26,154 bases of DNA from Pseudomonadota bacterium (lineage in GTDB: Bacteria > Pseudomonadota > Alphaproteobacteria > Rhizobiales > Hyphomicrobiaceae). A model generated the notes under the pieces. The model was not told the DNA's origin. It saw nothing but the letters and a program-made list of their open reading frames with translations, and did not search any database. Below are positions 1 through 8,714 of the stretch, piece after piece. Location: positions 1 to 26,154 of the forward strand of contig JAEZAW010000158.1 of NCBI GenBank assembly GCA_023430315.1, in the 5' to 3' direction. The stretch's first letter is position 1. Each line of letters begins with the position of its first letter. A program made the position numbers and the translations under genes.

Positions 1-879
1 CCGACCTGCTCGAATGTCGCCGAACCGCTTTTCGGCATCTTGCAGAAGAAAGTCGGCGATGCGGGCGACAGCGGCCTGCAGTTCCCTGTTTTCACCGACG
101 TCGCCATCAAGGTCGGCCTAGCCAAGATCTCAGATTGGGCGTTCCGCAACGTGCCGGACGAGGGCGCGATGTACCGGGCGCTCTTCCAGTGGGTCAAGAA
201 GACCCAGCCCGATCTGAAGTCGGTGTTCGGTGGCGTCGAGGAGGACTTCGCCCATTCGCGCGCCACCTGGTACGTGGTGATGAAGGAGGTCGCGGCCAAG
301 GAAGGCTTCGAGGTCAAGGGCGAGGCAAAGTGGCTGCTCGCCGATACGAACTTCACCAATCAGGCGCGTGAGGCTCGCCGGGCCGCTGCCGATATCATCG
401 CGATCTCAGCACACCCCTTCACGACCTGCGGTATGTTGAAGGAGATGGGCCGGCAAGGCGTGAAGCCGAAGCTGGTGATCGGGCTCACGTCGTCATCGAG
501 CCTCGAGACGCTGCAGGGCTGCGCGGCCGAGGCCGAGGCCATCATCATTCCGACGAGCTTCGCTCCCGTCACGCCGGAGGCCCAGGCCGCCGCCGAGCGC
601 GCTGCGAAGTTCAACGGAAGCCTCGATCTCCACTCGGGCGCCGCCTACGAGAACATCGCGATCCTCAAGAGTGTCATCGAGAGCGAAGGCGTGATGGCGA
701 AACCTGACACCGTGCAGGCCGACCGCGCGAAGATCCGCAATGGTCTCGCAAAGCTCACCGAGACCAAGGGCCTCATCGGTGTGTCCAAGCGGACGCCGGA
801 TCGCGAGGCCGTGAAGCCCTTCCTCTTCGTGCACGCCAAGAGCGGCAAGTGGGAAGTGCTCCATAGTCCGACGAACTGA
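1..879 (+). CDS. Liv-type ABC transporter substrate-binding protein (5' end missing)
   Basis: Periplasmic binding protein of the leucine/isoleucine/valine-binding (Peripla_BP_6) family, which would deliver a solute to the permeases encoded immediately downstream. The reading frame is open from the first base of the window, so the N-terminus with its signal peptide lies outside; 292 residues are visible. The visible part has the family's alternating pattern, with a PVFTDVAIKVG-like hinge, a DTNFTNQAREARRAAADIIA segment resembling the usual 'D.s.q..ki....aD.v' region, and a KSGKWEVLH end. The TTG at position 40 is not a credible start because the frame continues upstream with similar protein character. 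A strong hairpin follows the stop before livH. The ligand is unknown: members bind branched-chain or other amino acids, amides, urea or aromatic acids. Confidence 0.85.
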   Translation, partial: PTCSNVAEPLFGILQKKVGDAGDSGLQFPVFTDVAIKVGLAKISDWAFRNVPDEGAMYRALFQWVKKTQPDLKSVFGGVEEDFAHSRATWYVVMKEVAAKEGFEVKGEAKWLLADTNFTNQAREARRAAADIIAISAHPFTTCGMLKEMGRQGVKPKLVIGLTSSSSLETLQGCAAEAEAIIIPTSFAPVTPEAQAAAERAAKFNGSLDLHSGAAYENIAILKSVIESEGVMAKPDTVQADRAKIRNGLAKLTETKGLIGVSKRTPDREAVKPFLFVHAKSGKWEVLHSPTN

Positions 880-900
880 GCACGTTCATTCGATCGCCGG

Positions 901-938
901 ACCGGCGCCTCAAACACACGAGGCGCCGGTTTCCCTTT
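901..938 (+). terminator. Stem-loop between binding-protein and permease genes
   Basis: An 11-bp perfect stem (ACCGGCGCCTC at 901-911 pairing with 920-930) with an 8-nt loop is followed by TTCCCTTTAT. It starts 22 nt after the binding-protein stop and ends before the livH start. The T-tract is interrupted, so it may act as a partial terminator or as a 3' mRNA-stabilising structure. Either would allow more binding protein than permease to be made. The structure is seen; the role is inferred from position. Confidence 0.65.
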
Positions 939-957
939 ATCGGATATCGCGCTCATC

Positions 958-1836
958 ATGCTCATCGTTGATCTCGTCCAATCGATTGTCGATGGACTTC
1001 TGTTTGGTGCCACGTACGCCTTGATCGGCATCGGCTTCACGCTGATCTTCGGCGTCATGCACAAGATCAACATGGCCTATGCGGCTGCTTCCGTCGGCGG
1101 CGCTTACGCGGCGCTGCGCCTCATCACTCTCATCGGCGGCCCGGCGTGGGCTTCGCTGCTGATCGCGGCGGTGGTCGGCGGCCTGTTCGGCCTCGTCATC
1201 TACTGGCTCTGCTTCCGCTTCATCCCACTGTCGAACCAACTCGCAACGCTCATGTCGACGGTCGGCATGTTCCTGCTCGCCGAGGAGATCATCGTCCACA
1301 CGACCGACGGGATGCCGCAGAACTATCCGGTCGTCGTTCGCGGCATCCTCGATCTCGGCGAGTTCATGATCCGCGGCGATCTCGTGTTCGTCTTCGCGTG
1401 TGCGCTGCTGGCAATGGTGATCCTGCTGTATCTGCTCTACCGGACCAAGCTCGGCATGGCGACGCGCGCCGTCTCGCAGCAGCCGATCGCCGCCCAGCTC
1501 GTCGGCATCCGCCTGAGCCACGTCAATGCCCTGACATTCGTCGTGACCGGAATGCTCGGCGGATTTGCGGGCGCCCTCATCGGCTCCGCCGTCGGTCTGC
1601 TGTCGCCATTGCTGGTCGTGCCGCTGACCATCAAGGGGCTGATCGTGACCGTGATCGGCGGCCTCGGCAGCATTCCCGGCGCCATCATCGCGGGCCTGCT
1701 CGTCGGCATGGCCGAGAACGTCTTCCAGTACTTCCGCGGCGTCACCGAGCGCGACATCTACGTGATGTTGCTTCTGTTCGTTTTCCTTGTCTTCCGACCG
1801 GGCGGCATCTTCTCGTCGACCGTGAAGCGGGATTGA
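958..1836 (+). CDS. livH: Liv-type ABC transporter permease, LivH family (set 1)
   Basis: Inner-membrane permease subunit, 292 residues, typical LivH length. The N-terminal LivH block GFTLIFGVMHKINMAY is at about residues 26-41. Repeated hydrophobic segments cover most of the protein. A cytoplasmic coupling loop lies around residues 162-187 (RTKLGMATRAVSQQP) where the ATPase docks, and a conserved IKGLIVTVIGGLGSIPGA region lies around 225-242. It should form a heterodimer with the LivM encoded 15 nt downstream. The ATG is the first plausible start before the LivH homology; its ribosome-binding site is weak, so coupling to upstream transcription through the hairpin may matter. The gene name reflects family membership, not a proven leucine substrate. 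Confidence 0.9.
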   Translation: MLIVDLVQSIVDGLLFGATYALIGIGFTLIFGVMHKINMAYAAASVGGAYAALRLITLIGGPAWASLLIAAVVGGLFGLVIYWLCFRFIPLSNQLATLMSTVGMFLLAEEIIVHTTDGMPQNYPVVVRGILDLGEFMIRGDLVFVFACALLAMVILLYLLYRTKLGMATRAVSQQPIAAQLVGIRLSHVNALTFVVTGMLGGFAGALIGSAVGLLSPLLVVPLTIKGLIVTVIGGLGSIPGAIIAGLLVGMAENVFQYFRGVTERDIYVMLLLFVFLVFRPGGIFSSTVKRD

Positions 1837-1851
1837 GGAGAGCAAGAGCAA

Positions 1852-2751
1852 ATGGATTTCTACCTCGGCCTCTTCCAGATCATGGGCGTGCACACGCTGC
1901 TCGGCCTCTCCGCCTATGTCGTGCTACTGACCGGGCAGGTCTCGCTCGCTCAAGCCGGCTTCATGGCGATCGGCGCGTACGTCGCGGCTATGCTGACCGT
2001 TCTCTCGGGCTGGCCGCTGATCGCCGCTCTCCTTGCTGGCGCACTGGTCGCGGGTTTCATGGCCTGCCTCGTAGGTTTCCCGGCGCTCCGCGTGCACGGC
2101 CTCATGCTCGTCGTCGCGACTCTCGCCTTCACGGAGATCGTCCGACTTTTCTTCTTCAACTTCGACTACCAGATCTCGCGTGGGAGCATTCGGGTCGGTC
2201 CGCTCGGTGGCGAAGGATTCCGGCAGATCCGCTATTTCCCGGAGAATGGATGGACGACTATGCACGTCGCCATCTTCATCTGGTCGGTCGTGGCGCTCGT
2301 CATGGCGGCACTCTGGTGGATGGACCGCTCGCGCGCAGGCGCAGTGCTCCGCGCCGTCGGCGAGGACGAGATCGCGGCGCAGAGCTGCGGCATCAACCTC
2401 ACGGCGGTGAAGGTCTCCGCCATGACGGCGGGCGGTGCCATCGCAGGGCTCGCCGGCGGCATCTACGCTCACTACACGACACACATCGAACAATCGAATT
2501 TCACGATCATGGTCGCCACATTCGCGATCGCCTATCCCATTCTCGGCGGGCTCTCGAGCATCTTCGGGACGGTGGCAGCCGTGGTCTTCATACAGGGCTT
2601 TCTCGTCGAGGGACTGCGCTTCCTCGGCGACTGGCGGAACCTGCTGTTCGGTGCGCTCATCGTGCTCGTCATGAACATTCGCCCGAGCGGGCTGCTCGAC
2701 GCGCGGACCATGGCGACGCTGCGCCGCCTCTTCGGTCGTAGGGAGGGCTGA
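1852..2751 (+). CDS. livM: Liv-type ABC transporter permease, LivM family (set 1)
   Basis: Inner-membrane permease of 299 residues and partner of the preceding LivH. It shows the LivM blocks GQVSLAQAGFMAIGAYVAA (about 28-46), ALRVHGLMLVVATLAFTEI (78-96), a coupling loop RSRAGAVLRAVGEDEIAAQ (159-177) and a C-terminal LGGLSSIFG region. The start is supported by GAGGAGAG a short distance upstream. It is shorter than LivM proteins that carry extra N-terminal helices, but typical of the short form. Only 5 nt separate its stop from the livG GTG start, indicating translational coupling in one operon. Confidence 0.9.
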   Translation: MDFYLGLFQIMGVHTLLGLSAYVVLLTGQVSLAQAGFMAIGAYVAAMLTVLSGWPLIAALLAGALVAGFMACLVGFPALRVHGLMLVVATLAFTEIVRLFFFNFDYQISRGSIRVGPLGGEGFRQIRYFPENGWTTMHVAIFIWSVVALVMAALWWMDRSRAGAVLRAVGEDEIAAQSCGINLTAVKVSAMTAGGAIAGLAGGIYAHYTTHIEQSNFTIMVATFAIAYPILGGLSSIFGTVAAVVFIQGFLVEGLRFLGDWRNLLFGALIVLVMNIRPSGLLDARTMATLRRLFGRREG

Positions 2752-2756
2752 GAGCC

Positions 2757-3523
2757 GTGCTCGAGCTCCAGAACCTCTCCAAGCATTTCGGCGGCGTGCG
2801 TGCCGTGGATAGCCTCAATCTCAGAATCGAGCCGGGCCAGATCTTCGGCCTCATTGGACCGAACGGCTCGGGCAAGAGCACGACCGTCAATCTCATCACG
2901 GGCCTGCTCAATGTCACAAGCGGCAGCATTAGGCTATCCGGCGAGGAGATCACCCGCCTGCCGACGCACGTGCGCCTCAGCTCCGGCATTGCCCGCACAT
3001 TTCAGAACATCCGCCTGTTCGGCCAGCTCACGGTCTGGCAGAATCTCTGGGTCGCGGAGAATTCACGCGCGCAGCGCGAGCGAACGAGCTTCCTCTCCCG
3101 CTGGCTCGGAGGCGAAAGCGGCGCGCGTGCCCGCATTACCAAGGCGCTGGAATTTTCGGGGCTCGCCGATAAAGCCAACGAGCTCGCCGCCAATCTCGCT
3201 TTCGGCGAGCAGCGGCGCTTAGAACTCGCACGTGCCATGGCGGCAGAACCGAAGCTCCTGCTGCTCGATGAGCCGGCGGCCGGCATGAATGCCGAAGAGA
3301 TCGGCGCACTCGACGAGCGCATTCGCCAGATCCGCGACAGCGGCATCACTGTTCTCCTGATCGAGCACCACATGGAGCTGATCATGGCGATCGCCGATAG
3401 GATCGCCGTGCTCAACTTCGGCCAAAAGATCGCGGAGGGAACGCCGGCCGAGGTTCAGGCAAACCCCGCAGTTCGCGAGGCCTATCTCGGCACCGCCGAG
3501 ACAGCGACGAGAGGCACGGCCTG

Positions 3524-3524
<1 letters not shown>
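2757..3524 (+). CDS. livG: Liv-type ABC transporter ATP-binding protein, LivG family (set 1)
   Basis: Cytoplasmic ATPase of 255 residues that pairs with LivF to drive transport through LivH/LivM. Walker A GPNGSGKS is at 34-41, the Q-loop Gln at 83 (ARTFQNIRLF), an ABC signature of the LivG kind LAFGEQRRLE at 147-156, Walker B LLLLDEP with D171/E172, and the switch His at 204 (IEHHM). All catalytic motifs are intact, and the signature keeps its key Gly, unlike the two other LivG proteins in this window. Translation starts at a GTG just after the livM stop. The stop overlaps the livF start by one base (TGATG). Confidence 0.93.
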
Positions 3525-4243
<719 letters not shown>

Positions 4244-4244
4244 C

Positions 4245-5150
4245 ATGACGGCCGTCGATCTCGCCCAGAACACGCTCGATGGGCTGATGGTCGGCTCCTC
4301 CTATGCGCTGCTTGCGGTCGGCTTTACCCTCATCTTCGGCGTCATGCGCCGTCTGAATCTCGCCTACGGCCCGACGATCATGGCCGGCGTCTATCTCGGC
4401 ACGGCAGCCTTCATCTCGCTCGGCGCGCCGAGCCTTGTAGTCCTCCTCATCGTCATCGTCGGCGCATCGCTCGTCGGCCTCTATGTCGAGAGACTATGCT
4501 TCCGCCCATTCGGCGAAGGCGCGCGCACGGCGTCCATGGTCGCGAGCTTCGCACTCTGGATGCAGCTCGAGGAAGCCGCGACACACCTACTCCCGCAGCA
4601 CATGAACCCCTTCCCACCGCTTCTCGACACGTCAACGTTGGAGATCGGACCACTGATGCTGCGCGCGGATCATCTCGTCATGCTCGTGGCGACACTGTTG
4701 ATCGCCGGCGCAGTGACCTATCTGCTCGCACACACGAAGCTTGGCCTCGCGATCCGCGCCGTCATCGACCAGCCGCGCGCGGCAGCGATCGTCGGCATTC
4801 ACGTGGAGCGCGTGATGATGCTCACGTTCGTGCTGGCCTCTGCCATCGGCGGCATCGCCGGCTTCCTCATCGCGGCGACGGACGCGCAGGTCACCGCCAT
4901 GATCGGGATGTGGGCGACGACGAAGGGGCTCGTCGCCATGATGCTCGGTGGGCTCGGCTCGGTGAAGGGCGCGATAGCCGGCGGGCTTCTGCTCGGCGTT
5001 CTCGAAGCGCACGCCCAATGGCTCCTCGGCCCGCAAGTGCGCGACATGGTCGCCTGGGGCTTGTTGTTCGTACTGCTCGCCTTCTGGCCCGGCGGCCTCA
5101 TGGGTGCGAAAGCGCTCGACCGCACGATGGCCGTCGGCCGGCGGGTCTGA
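4245..5150 (+). CDS. Liv-type ABC transporter permease, LivH family (set 2)
   Basis: A second LivH-family permease of 301 residues in the same operon. It has the LivH block GFTLIFGVMRRLNLAYG (about 26-42), a coupling loop HTKLGLAIRAVIDQPRAA near the middle, and a GLVAMMLGGLGSVKGAIAGG block toward the C-terminus. It resembles the set-1 LivH in layout but differs through the periplasmic loops, so it looks like an old paralogue or separately recruited set, not a recent tandem copy. The ATG lies one base after the livF stop (TGACATG), which implies translational coupling. No dedicated binding protein precedes it. Confidence 0.9.
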   Translation: MTAVDLAQNTLDGLMVGSSYALLAVGFTLIFGVMRRLNLAYGPTIMAGVYLGTAAFISLGAPSLVVLLIVIVGASLVGLYVERLCFRPFGEGARTASMVASFALWMQLEEAATHLLPQHMNPFPPLLDTSTLEIGPLMLRADHLVMLVATLLIAGAVTYLLAHTKLGLAIRAVIDQPRAAAIVGIHVERVMMLTFVLASAIGGIAGFLIAATDAQVTAMIGMWATTKGLVAMMLGGLGSVKGAIAGGLLLGVLEAHAQWLLGPQVRDMVAWGLLFVLLAFWPGGLMGAKALDRTMAVGRRV

Positions 5151-5165
5151 GCGGCAGAGGCTCGC

Positions 5166-6074
5166 ATGGACGGCTATCTGATCACGGTCCTCAGCAACAT
5201 CGGGATGATCTCGTTCGTCGCGCTCTCGGCGTACATCCTGCTGCTCTCGGGCCAAATCTCCTTCGGTCAGCAGGCCTATTTCGGCATTGGCGCCTACACC
5301 GCCGGCATCGCCACCGTCATGTGGCAATGGCCGCTCGCGGGCGCGCTCATTCTCGGTGCGCTGGTCGCGAGCGCAGCCGCCGGACTCGTCGGTCTCGCGA
5401 CGCTGCGCCTCAGCGGCATCTATTTCGCCATGGCGACGCTCGCGTTCGCCGAGATCATGCGCATCGCGGCCGAGCTCTTCGTCTATCGGCGCGAGATCAA
5501 TGGCATCGAGACTGGCCCCGACGGCATCGATGGCTTCCGCGACATCCGATACTTCTTCGCGAATGATGTATCGCCGCTGCAGACGTGCCTGATCGTCTAC
5601 GTCCTGCTCGGGCTGGTCGTCGTCGCGCTCTTCATGGCCGAGCGCACACGCGCGGGTCGGATGCTGCGGCAGGTCGGCGAGGATCCGCTGCTCGCGGAGG
5701 TGCACGGTATCGATGTCATGCGCGTGCGCATGGCTGCGGCGCTTGCAGCCGGCGCTGTGGCGGGCCTCGGCGGCGGGCTCTATGCGCATCTCATGACCTA
5801 CGTCGAGCCGAAGAGCTTCGACATCATGCTCGGCGTTCATGCCCTAGCTTATGGACTGATCGGCGGTCTCGGCACGGCGCTCGGCCCATTGCTCGGCGTG
5901 CTCATAGACATCGGGCTGCTCGAGTCGACGCGGATTTTCCGTGGCTATCGCATGATCGTCTTCGGCGGCCTCGTTGCTGTGCTGCTGATCGTGCGCCCGC
6001 GCGGACTGCTCGACGAGGTCGCGGTCGGCCGCATCCGGCACTATCTGCGGAGGCGCCGGCATGCTGGAGATTGA
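5166..6074 (+). CDS. Liv-type ABC transporter permease, LivM family (set 2)
   Basis: LivM-family permease of 302 residues and partner of the preceding LivH. Motifs are GQISFGQQAYFGIGAYTAG (about 29-47), TLRLSGIYFAMATLAFAEI, a coupling loop RTRAGRMLRQVGEDPLLAEV, and a C-terminal RPRGLLDE region. The start lies 15 nt after the livH stop with a purine-rich GGCAGAGG upstream. Its last 14 bases overlap the start of the next gene, consistent with coupled translation of a permease and ATPase pair. The substrate is unknown. Confidence 0.9.
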   Translation: MDGYLITVLSNIGMISFVALSAYILLLSGQISFGQQAYFGIGAYTAGIATVMWQWPLAGALILGALVASAAAGLVGLATLRLSGIYFAMATLAFAEIMRIAAELFVYRREINGIETGPDGIDGFRDIRYFFANDVSPLQTCLIVYVLLGLVVVALFMAERTRAGRMLRQVGEDPLLAEVHGIDVMRVRMAAALAAGAVAGLGGGLYAHLMTYVEPKSFDIMLGVHALAYGLIGGLGTALGPLLGVLIDIGLLESTRIFRGYRMIVFGGLVAVLLIVRPRGLLDEVAVGRIRHYLRRRRHAGD

Positions 6075-6777
6075 CGGCCTCACAGTGCGCTTCGACGGCG
6101 TCGAGGCGCTGAGCGGTCTCACTCTGACGGTGCCGCTGGGTGCGCGCGTCGGTGTGATCGGCCCCAATGGCTCGGGCAAGACCACGCTCTTCAATGCCAT
6201 CTCGGGGCTGGTCGCGATCGCTGACGGCACCATCCGCCTTGACGGGCGTACGATCTCGCACCTCGCACCACACCAGATTGCAGCAAGCGGCGTCGCGCGC
6301 ACTTTCCAGAGCGTGCGGCTCTTCCAGCGTCTGAGCGCTCTCGACAACGCCCTGCCTGTCACTGGCTCTGCCGCCGCGACGGCGCGCGATGCGCGGCAAG
6401 CGGCGCTGGCGGCTCTCGACACGGTCGGCCTCACCGGGCGACGCGACACGCTCGCTAGCGATCTCAGTTTCTACGATCAGCGGCGACTCGAGATCGCGCG
6501 CGCCATTGCACAGAAGCCGCGCCTTCTGCTCGCCGATGAGCCAACGGCAGGCCTCTCGCAGAGCGAGTGCGATCACGTCATCGAGCTCATCGGGAACGCA
6601 TTCGGCGCAGAAACCGCAATCCTGCTGATCGAGCACAAGATTGCCGCGGTGGAAGCGCTTTGCCCTCGATCAATGCTGCTGTCCGAAGGACGTCTCATCA
6701 TTGATGTGGCGACCAACGGCATGCGCCGCGATCCGCGCCTCGCAGATGTGTATTTCGGAACACAACTGCCGCTATAG
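6061..6777 (+). CDS. Liv-type ABC transporter ATP-binding protein, LivG family, signature altered (set 2)
   Basis: LivG-family ATPase of 238 residues and last gene of the eight-gene cluster. Walker A GPNGSGKT (34-41), Q-loop ARTFQSVRLF (79-88), Walker B LLLADEP with D159/E160 and switch His192 (IEHK) are intact. The ABC signature at 135-140 reads LSFYDQ, where family members usually have LSYGDQ or LAFGEQ: the Gly that lines the partner ATP site is Tyr. The gene overlaps livM by 14 nt. No LivF follows, so the likely partner is the LivF at 3524-4243 or one encoded elsewhere. Start choice is supported by the immediate LivG homology (MLEIDGLTVRFDGVEAL). Confidence 0.9.
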   Translation: MLEIDGLTVRFDGVEALSGLTLTVPLGARVGVIGPNGSGKTTLFNAISGLVAIADGTIRLDGRTISHLAPHQIAASGVARTFQSVRLFQRLSALDNALPVTGSAAATARDARQAALAALDTVGLTGRRDTLASDLSFYDQRRLEIARAIAQKPRLLLADEPTAGLSQSECDHVIELIGNAFGAETAILLIEHKIAAVEALCPRSMLLSEGRLIIDVATNGMRRDPRLADVYFGTQLPL

Positions 6778-6953
6778 CGCAACATTGGCTGCGCTGCGAG
6801 AAGTGGTCCTTCTGCAATCGCACGCCTAATTCCAGAACCTGAATAAGTGTTCATGACGAATATTGTCGATCGTAACTTGCAATTCATCACACAACCGACC
6901 AATTTCAAAATTACGCCGGGTTAATGTCTGAAAGTCGAAGGAGAGTGCTCAAA
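6778..6953. other. Intergenic region after the eight-gene transporter cluster
   Basis: This stretch is more AT-rich than its surroundings. A short hairpin (AGCGCA at 6776-6781 with TGCGCT at 6790-6795) overlaps the livG stop but has no T-tract, so it is a poor terminator candidate. The region must carry the promoter of the 6954 gene. TTGCAA at 6877-6882 is a possible -35, but no convincing -10 follows. Confidence 0.3.
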
Positions 6954-7388
6954 ATGTTCAGAACTCTCGGAATATCCGCAGTGGCTGCGGCAGGGTTCTT
7001 GTTCCTACCTGGACAAGCCACGACGACCAGAGCTGCGCCGACGATCGCACCGAAGATCGCGACGCCGGAGAGCGCTGTCGAGCAAGTGCGGCGGGGCGGC
7101 CGCGGCGGTTTCCGCGGCCACAGCTATGGTGGTGGCCGCAGCTTCCGCGGTGCCCGCTTCTACGGCGGCGGAGGCTATGGCCGGAGACATGCCTACTACG
7201 GCCACCGGCATCGTCATCGTGGCTGGCGCCGCGGCCTAGTTATCGGCGCCGGAATACCGTTCCTCTACGGCGGTGGCTACTACTACGGTAGCGGCTACTA
7301 CGGCGGGTGCGGCTATTACTATCGCAAGTGGATGCGCACCGGCAGCCGCTACTGGCGCAATCGCTACTACGATTGCCGCTACTGGTAA
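6954..7388 (+). CDS. Small secreted Gly/Tyr/Arg-rich protein, function unknown
   Basis: 144 residues. The N-terminus MFRTLGISAVAAAGFLFLPG followed by a TRA-A site looks like a Sec signal peptide, so the product is probably periplasmic or surface-located. The mature part has a short spacer, then a low-complexity basic region (about 47-90) of RGG, GGYG and HRHRHR, a hydrophobic GLVIGAGIPFLYGGGYYYGSG stretch (94-114), and a Tyr-rich tail with two Cys (119, 141). I chose the ATG at 6954 because AAGGAGAG lies at 6938-6945; an in-frame ATG at 6924 would add ten residues but has no clear ribosome-binding site. A good terminator follows. Similar short Gly/Tyr-rich secreted proteins are common in Hyphomicrobiales, but I know of no assigned function. 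Confidence 0.75.
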   Translation: MFRTLGISAVAAAGFLFLPGQATTTRAAPTIAPKIATPESAVEQVRRGGRGGFRGHSYGGGRSFRGARFYGGGGYGRRHAYYGHRHRHRGWRRGLVIGAGIPFLYGGGYYYGSGYYGGCGYYYRKWMRTGSRYWRNRYYDCRYW

Positions 7389-7411
7389 GAACCTCCAAAG
7401 CGCTCAACAAG

Positions 7412-7443
7412 AAGGCCAGCCTCGCAGCTGGCCTTTTTCTTTT
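7412..7443 (+). terminator. Intrinsic terminator of the Gly/Tyr-rich protein gene
   Basis: Stem GGCCAGC (7414-7420) pairs with GCTGGCC (7427-7433) around a 6-nt loop, extended by two A-T pairs, and is followed by TTTTTCTTTT. This is a textbook rho-independent terminator 24 nt after the stop. It also lies just beyond the stop of the convergent citrate synthase gene, but the T-tract fits plus-strand transcription. Confidence 0.9.
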
Positions 7444-7454
7444 GCGATCCACAC

Positions 7455-8600
7455 TCAGCCACGCGCACTCATGGGCACGTACGGCCGCGCCTCGGGGCCC
7501 GTGTAAAGCGTCAGCGGGCGAATGAGAATGTTGTTGTCGAGCTGCTCGAGAACTTGCACGGTCCAGCCCGGCACGCGCCCGACGGCGAAGATCGGCACGA
7601 ACAGATCCTTCGGAATTTTATGCAGGTAGTAGATCACGCCGGAGTAGAAGTCGACGTTCACGTTCACACCGTGGCGCGCATAAGGCTTCATCTCCGCGAC
7701 GAGCGCTTCCAGGATCTCGTACCACTTCGGCTCGCCCATCTCCTTCGACAGGCGCTTCACGCCCTCGCGCATGTGCCGCGCACGGGGATCCTCGGCGCGA
7801 TAAACACGATGGCCGAAGCCCGTGATCGCCTCCTTGGCGGCGCGCTTGGCCTTCACAAAAGCCGCGGTATTGGCGGGATCGCCGATCTCCTCGGCCATGC
7901 GCATGACGTCCTCGGCAGCGCCGCCGTGTGCAGGTCCCGACAGCGCGGCAATAGCGGCCGTGATCGCCGCATGAATGTTGGCGTCGGTGCCGATCACCAC
8001 ACGCGCCGTGAACGACGATGCGTTCGAGCCGTGCTCGGCGTGCAGCACGAGGTCCGTGTCGAGGAGCTTTGCCGCATCCTCTGACGGCGTCTCTCCCTTG
8101 AGCAGCCAGAGGAAGTTGGCTGCGTGGCCGAGCGAGGGATCGGGCGCGAGCGGCGCGAGGCCGTTGCGGATACGCTCGTGCGCCGCGACGATCATCGGCA
8201 CCTGCGAGGAAAGCCGCACGCCCTTGCGGATAGTGGCGGCGCGCGACGTATCCGCCGTCTCCGGATCGAACGCTGCCAAAGCCGAGACAGCCGTGCGCAG
8301 CACATCCATGGGATGCGCGCGCTGCACCAGCCGAATCACGTCGAGAACCTCGTCGGGCAGCACGCGCGCGGCCTTCAGCTCGGCGTCGAAGACCTTGAGC
8401 TCGGCGGCGGTCGGTAGCTCGCCATGGATGAGCAGGTAGGCCGTCTCCTCGAAGCAGGAATGAGCGGCGAGATCATGGATCGAGTAGCCGCGATAACGCA
8501 GCTCGCCTGCCTTGCCATCGATGAAGGTTGTGCCCGAGCGCTCGAAGTACACATCCTTGAGACCCCGGTAGATGCGGGGTTCGTTGCCAGGTTCGGTCAT
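7455..8600 (-). CDS. Citrate synthase family protein (citrate or 2-methylcitrate synthase)
   Basis: Condenses acetyl-CoA (or propionyl-CoA) with oxaloacetate. 381 residues, the short length typical of CitZ/PrpC-type enzymes. Catalytic residues are visible: His225 in GPAHGGA, His264 in GFGHRVY and Asp317 in VNVDFYSG; HAEHGSNASS at 187-196 is the conserved oxaloacetate-site neighbourhood. The frame stays open far upstream across the divergent gene, but the ATG at 8600 is preceded by GGGAGA and begins the family homology (an IYRGLKDVYFERS region). It diverges from a phosphotransacetylase gene, suggesting an acetyl-CoA or propionyl-CoA metabolic pairing. Sequence alone does not separate citrate from methylcitrate synthase; no prpB or prpD gene is adjacent. 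Confidence 0.92.
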   Translation of the reverse strand: MTEPGNEPRIYRGLKDVYFERSGTTFIDGKAGELRYRGYSIHDLAAHSCFEETAYLLIHGELPTAAELKVFDAELKAARVLPDEVLDVIRLVQRAHPMDVLRTAVSALAAFDPETADTSRAATIRKGVRLSSQVPMIVAAHERIRNGLAPLAPDPSLGHAANFLWLLKGETPSEDAAKLLDTDLVLHAEHGSNASSFTARVVIGTDANIHAAITAAIAALSGPAHGGAAEDVMRMAEEIGDPANTAAFVKAKRAAKEAITGFGHRVYRAEDPRARHMREGVKRLSKEMGEPKWYEILEALVAEMKPYARHGVNVNVDFYSGVIYYLHKIPKDLFVPIFAVGRVPGWTVQVLEQLDNNILIRPLTLYTGPEARPYVPMSARG

Positions 8601-8714
8601 GGTCTGTCTCCCGAGCCGTTTCGTATCAAATTCCGGAACAGTACTTGCACCATTCTCACCATCCCCTACAAGAGCATTCGGTCCGAAGGCGATTGCGCAG
8701 TCCCGGAGAGGCGG
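8601..8714. promoter_or_regulatory. Divergent promoter region of the citrate synthase and pta genes
   Basis: A 114-bp region between two divergent starts must hold promoters in both directions. It contains a perfect 8-bp palindrome TTCCGGAA at 8631-8638. A candidate plus-strand promoter is TTGCAC (8645-8650) and TACAAG (8667-8672) with 16-nt spacing. Both assignments are tentative. The divergent arrangement is certain. Confidence 0.4.

Noticed and set aside
937..1893. A 318-codon minus-strand open frame opposite livH
   Set aside because: Antisense shadow with charged low-complexity translation and no ribosome-binding site.
1146..2741. A 531-codon open frame overlapping livH and livM
   Set aside because: It is an off-frame shadow: Arg/His-rich low-complexity translation with no recognisable domain, covering two clear permease genes.
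4632..5840. A 402-codon minus-strand open frame across set-2 livH and livM
   Set aside because: Its translation is dominated by His, Asp, Glu and Arg, typical of antisense frames in GC-rich DNA; no domain is visible.
4245..6777. Recent tandem duplication of the set-1 H-M-G genes
   Set aside because: The two sets share only family motifs; loops and nucleotide sequence differ throughout, so no recent duplication is supported.
6776..6795. Hairpin after the last livG as a terminator
   Set aside because: Only 6 bp, overlaps the stop codon and lacks a T-tract, so I do not call it a terminator.
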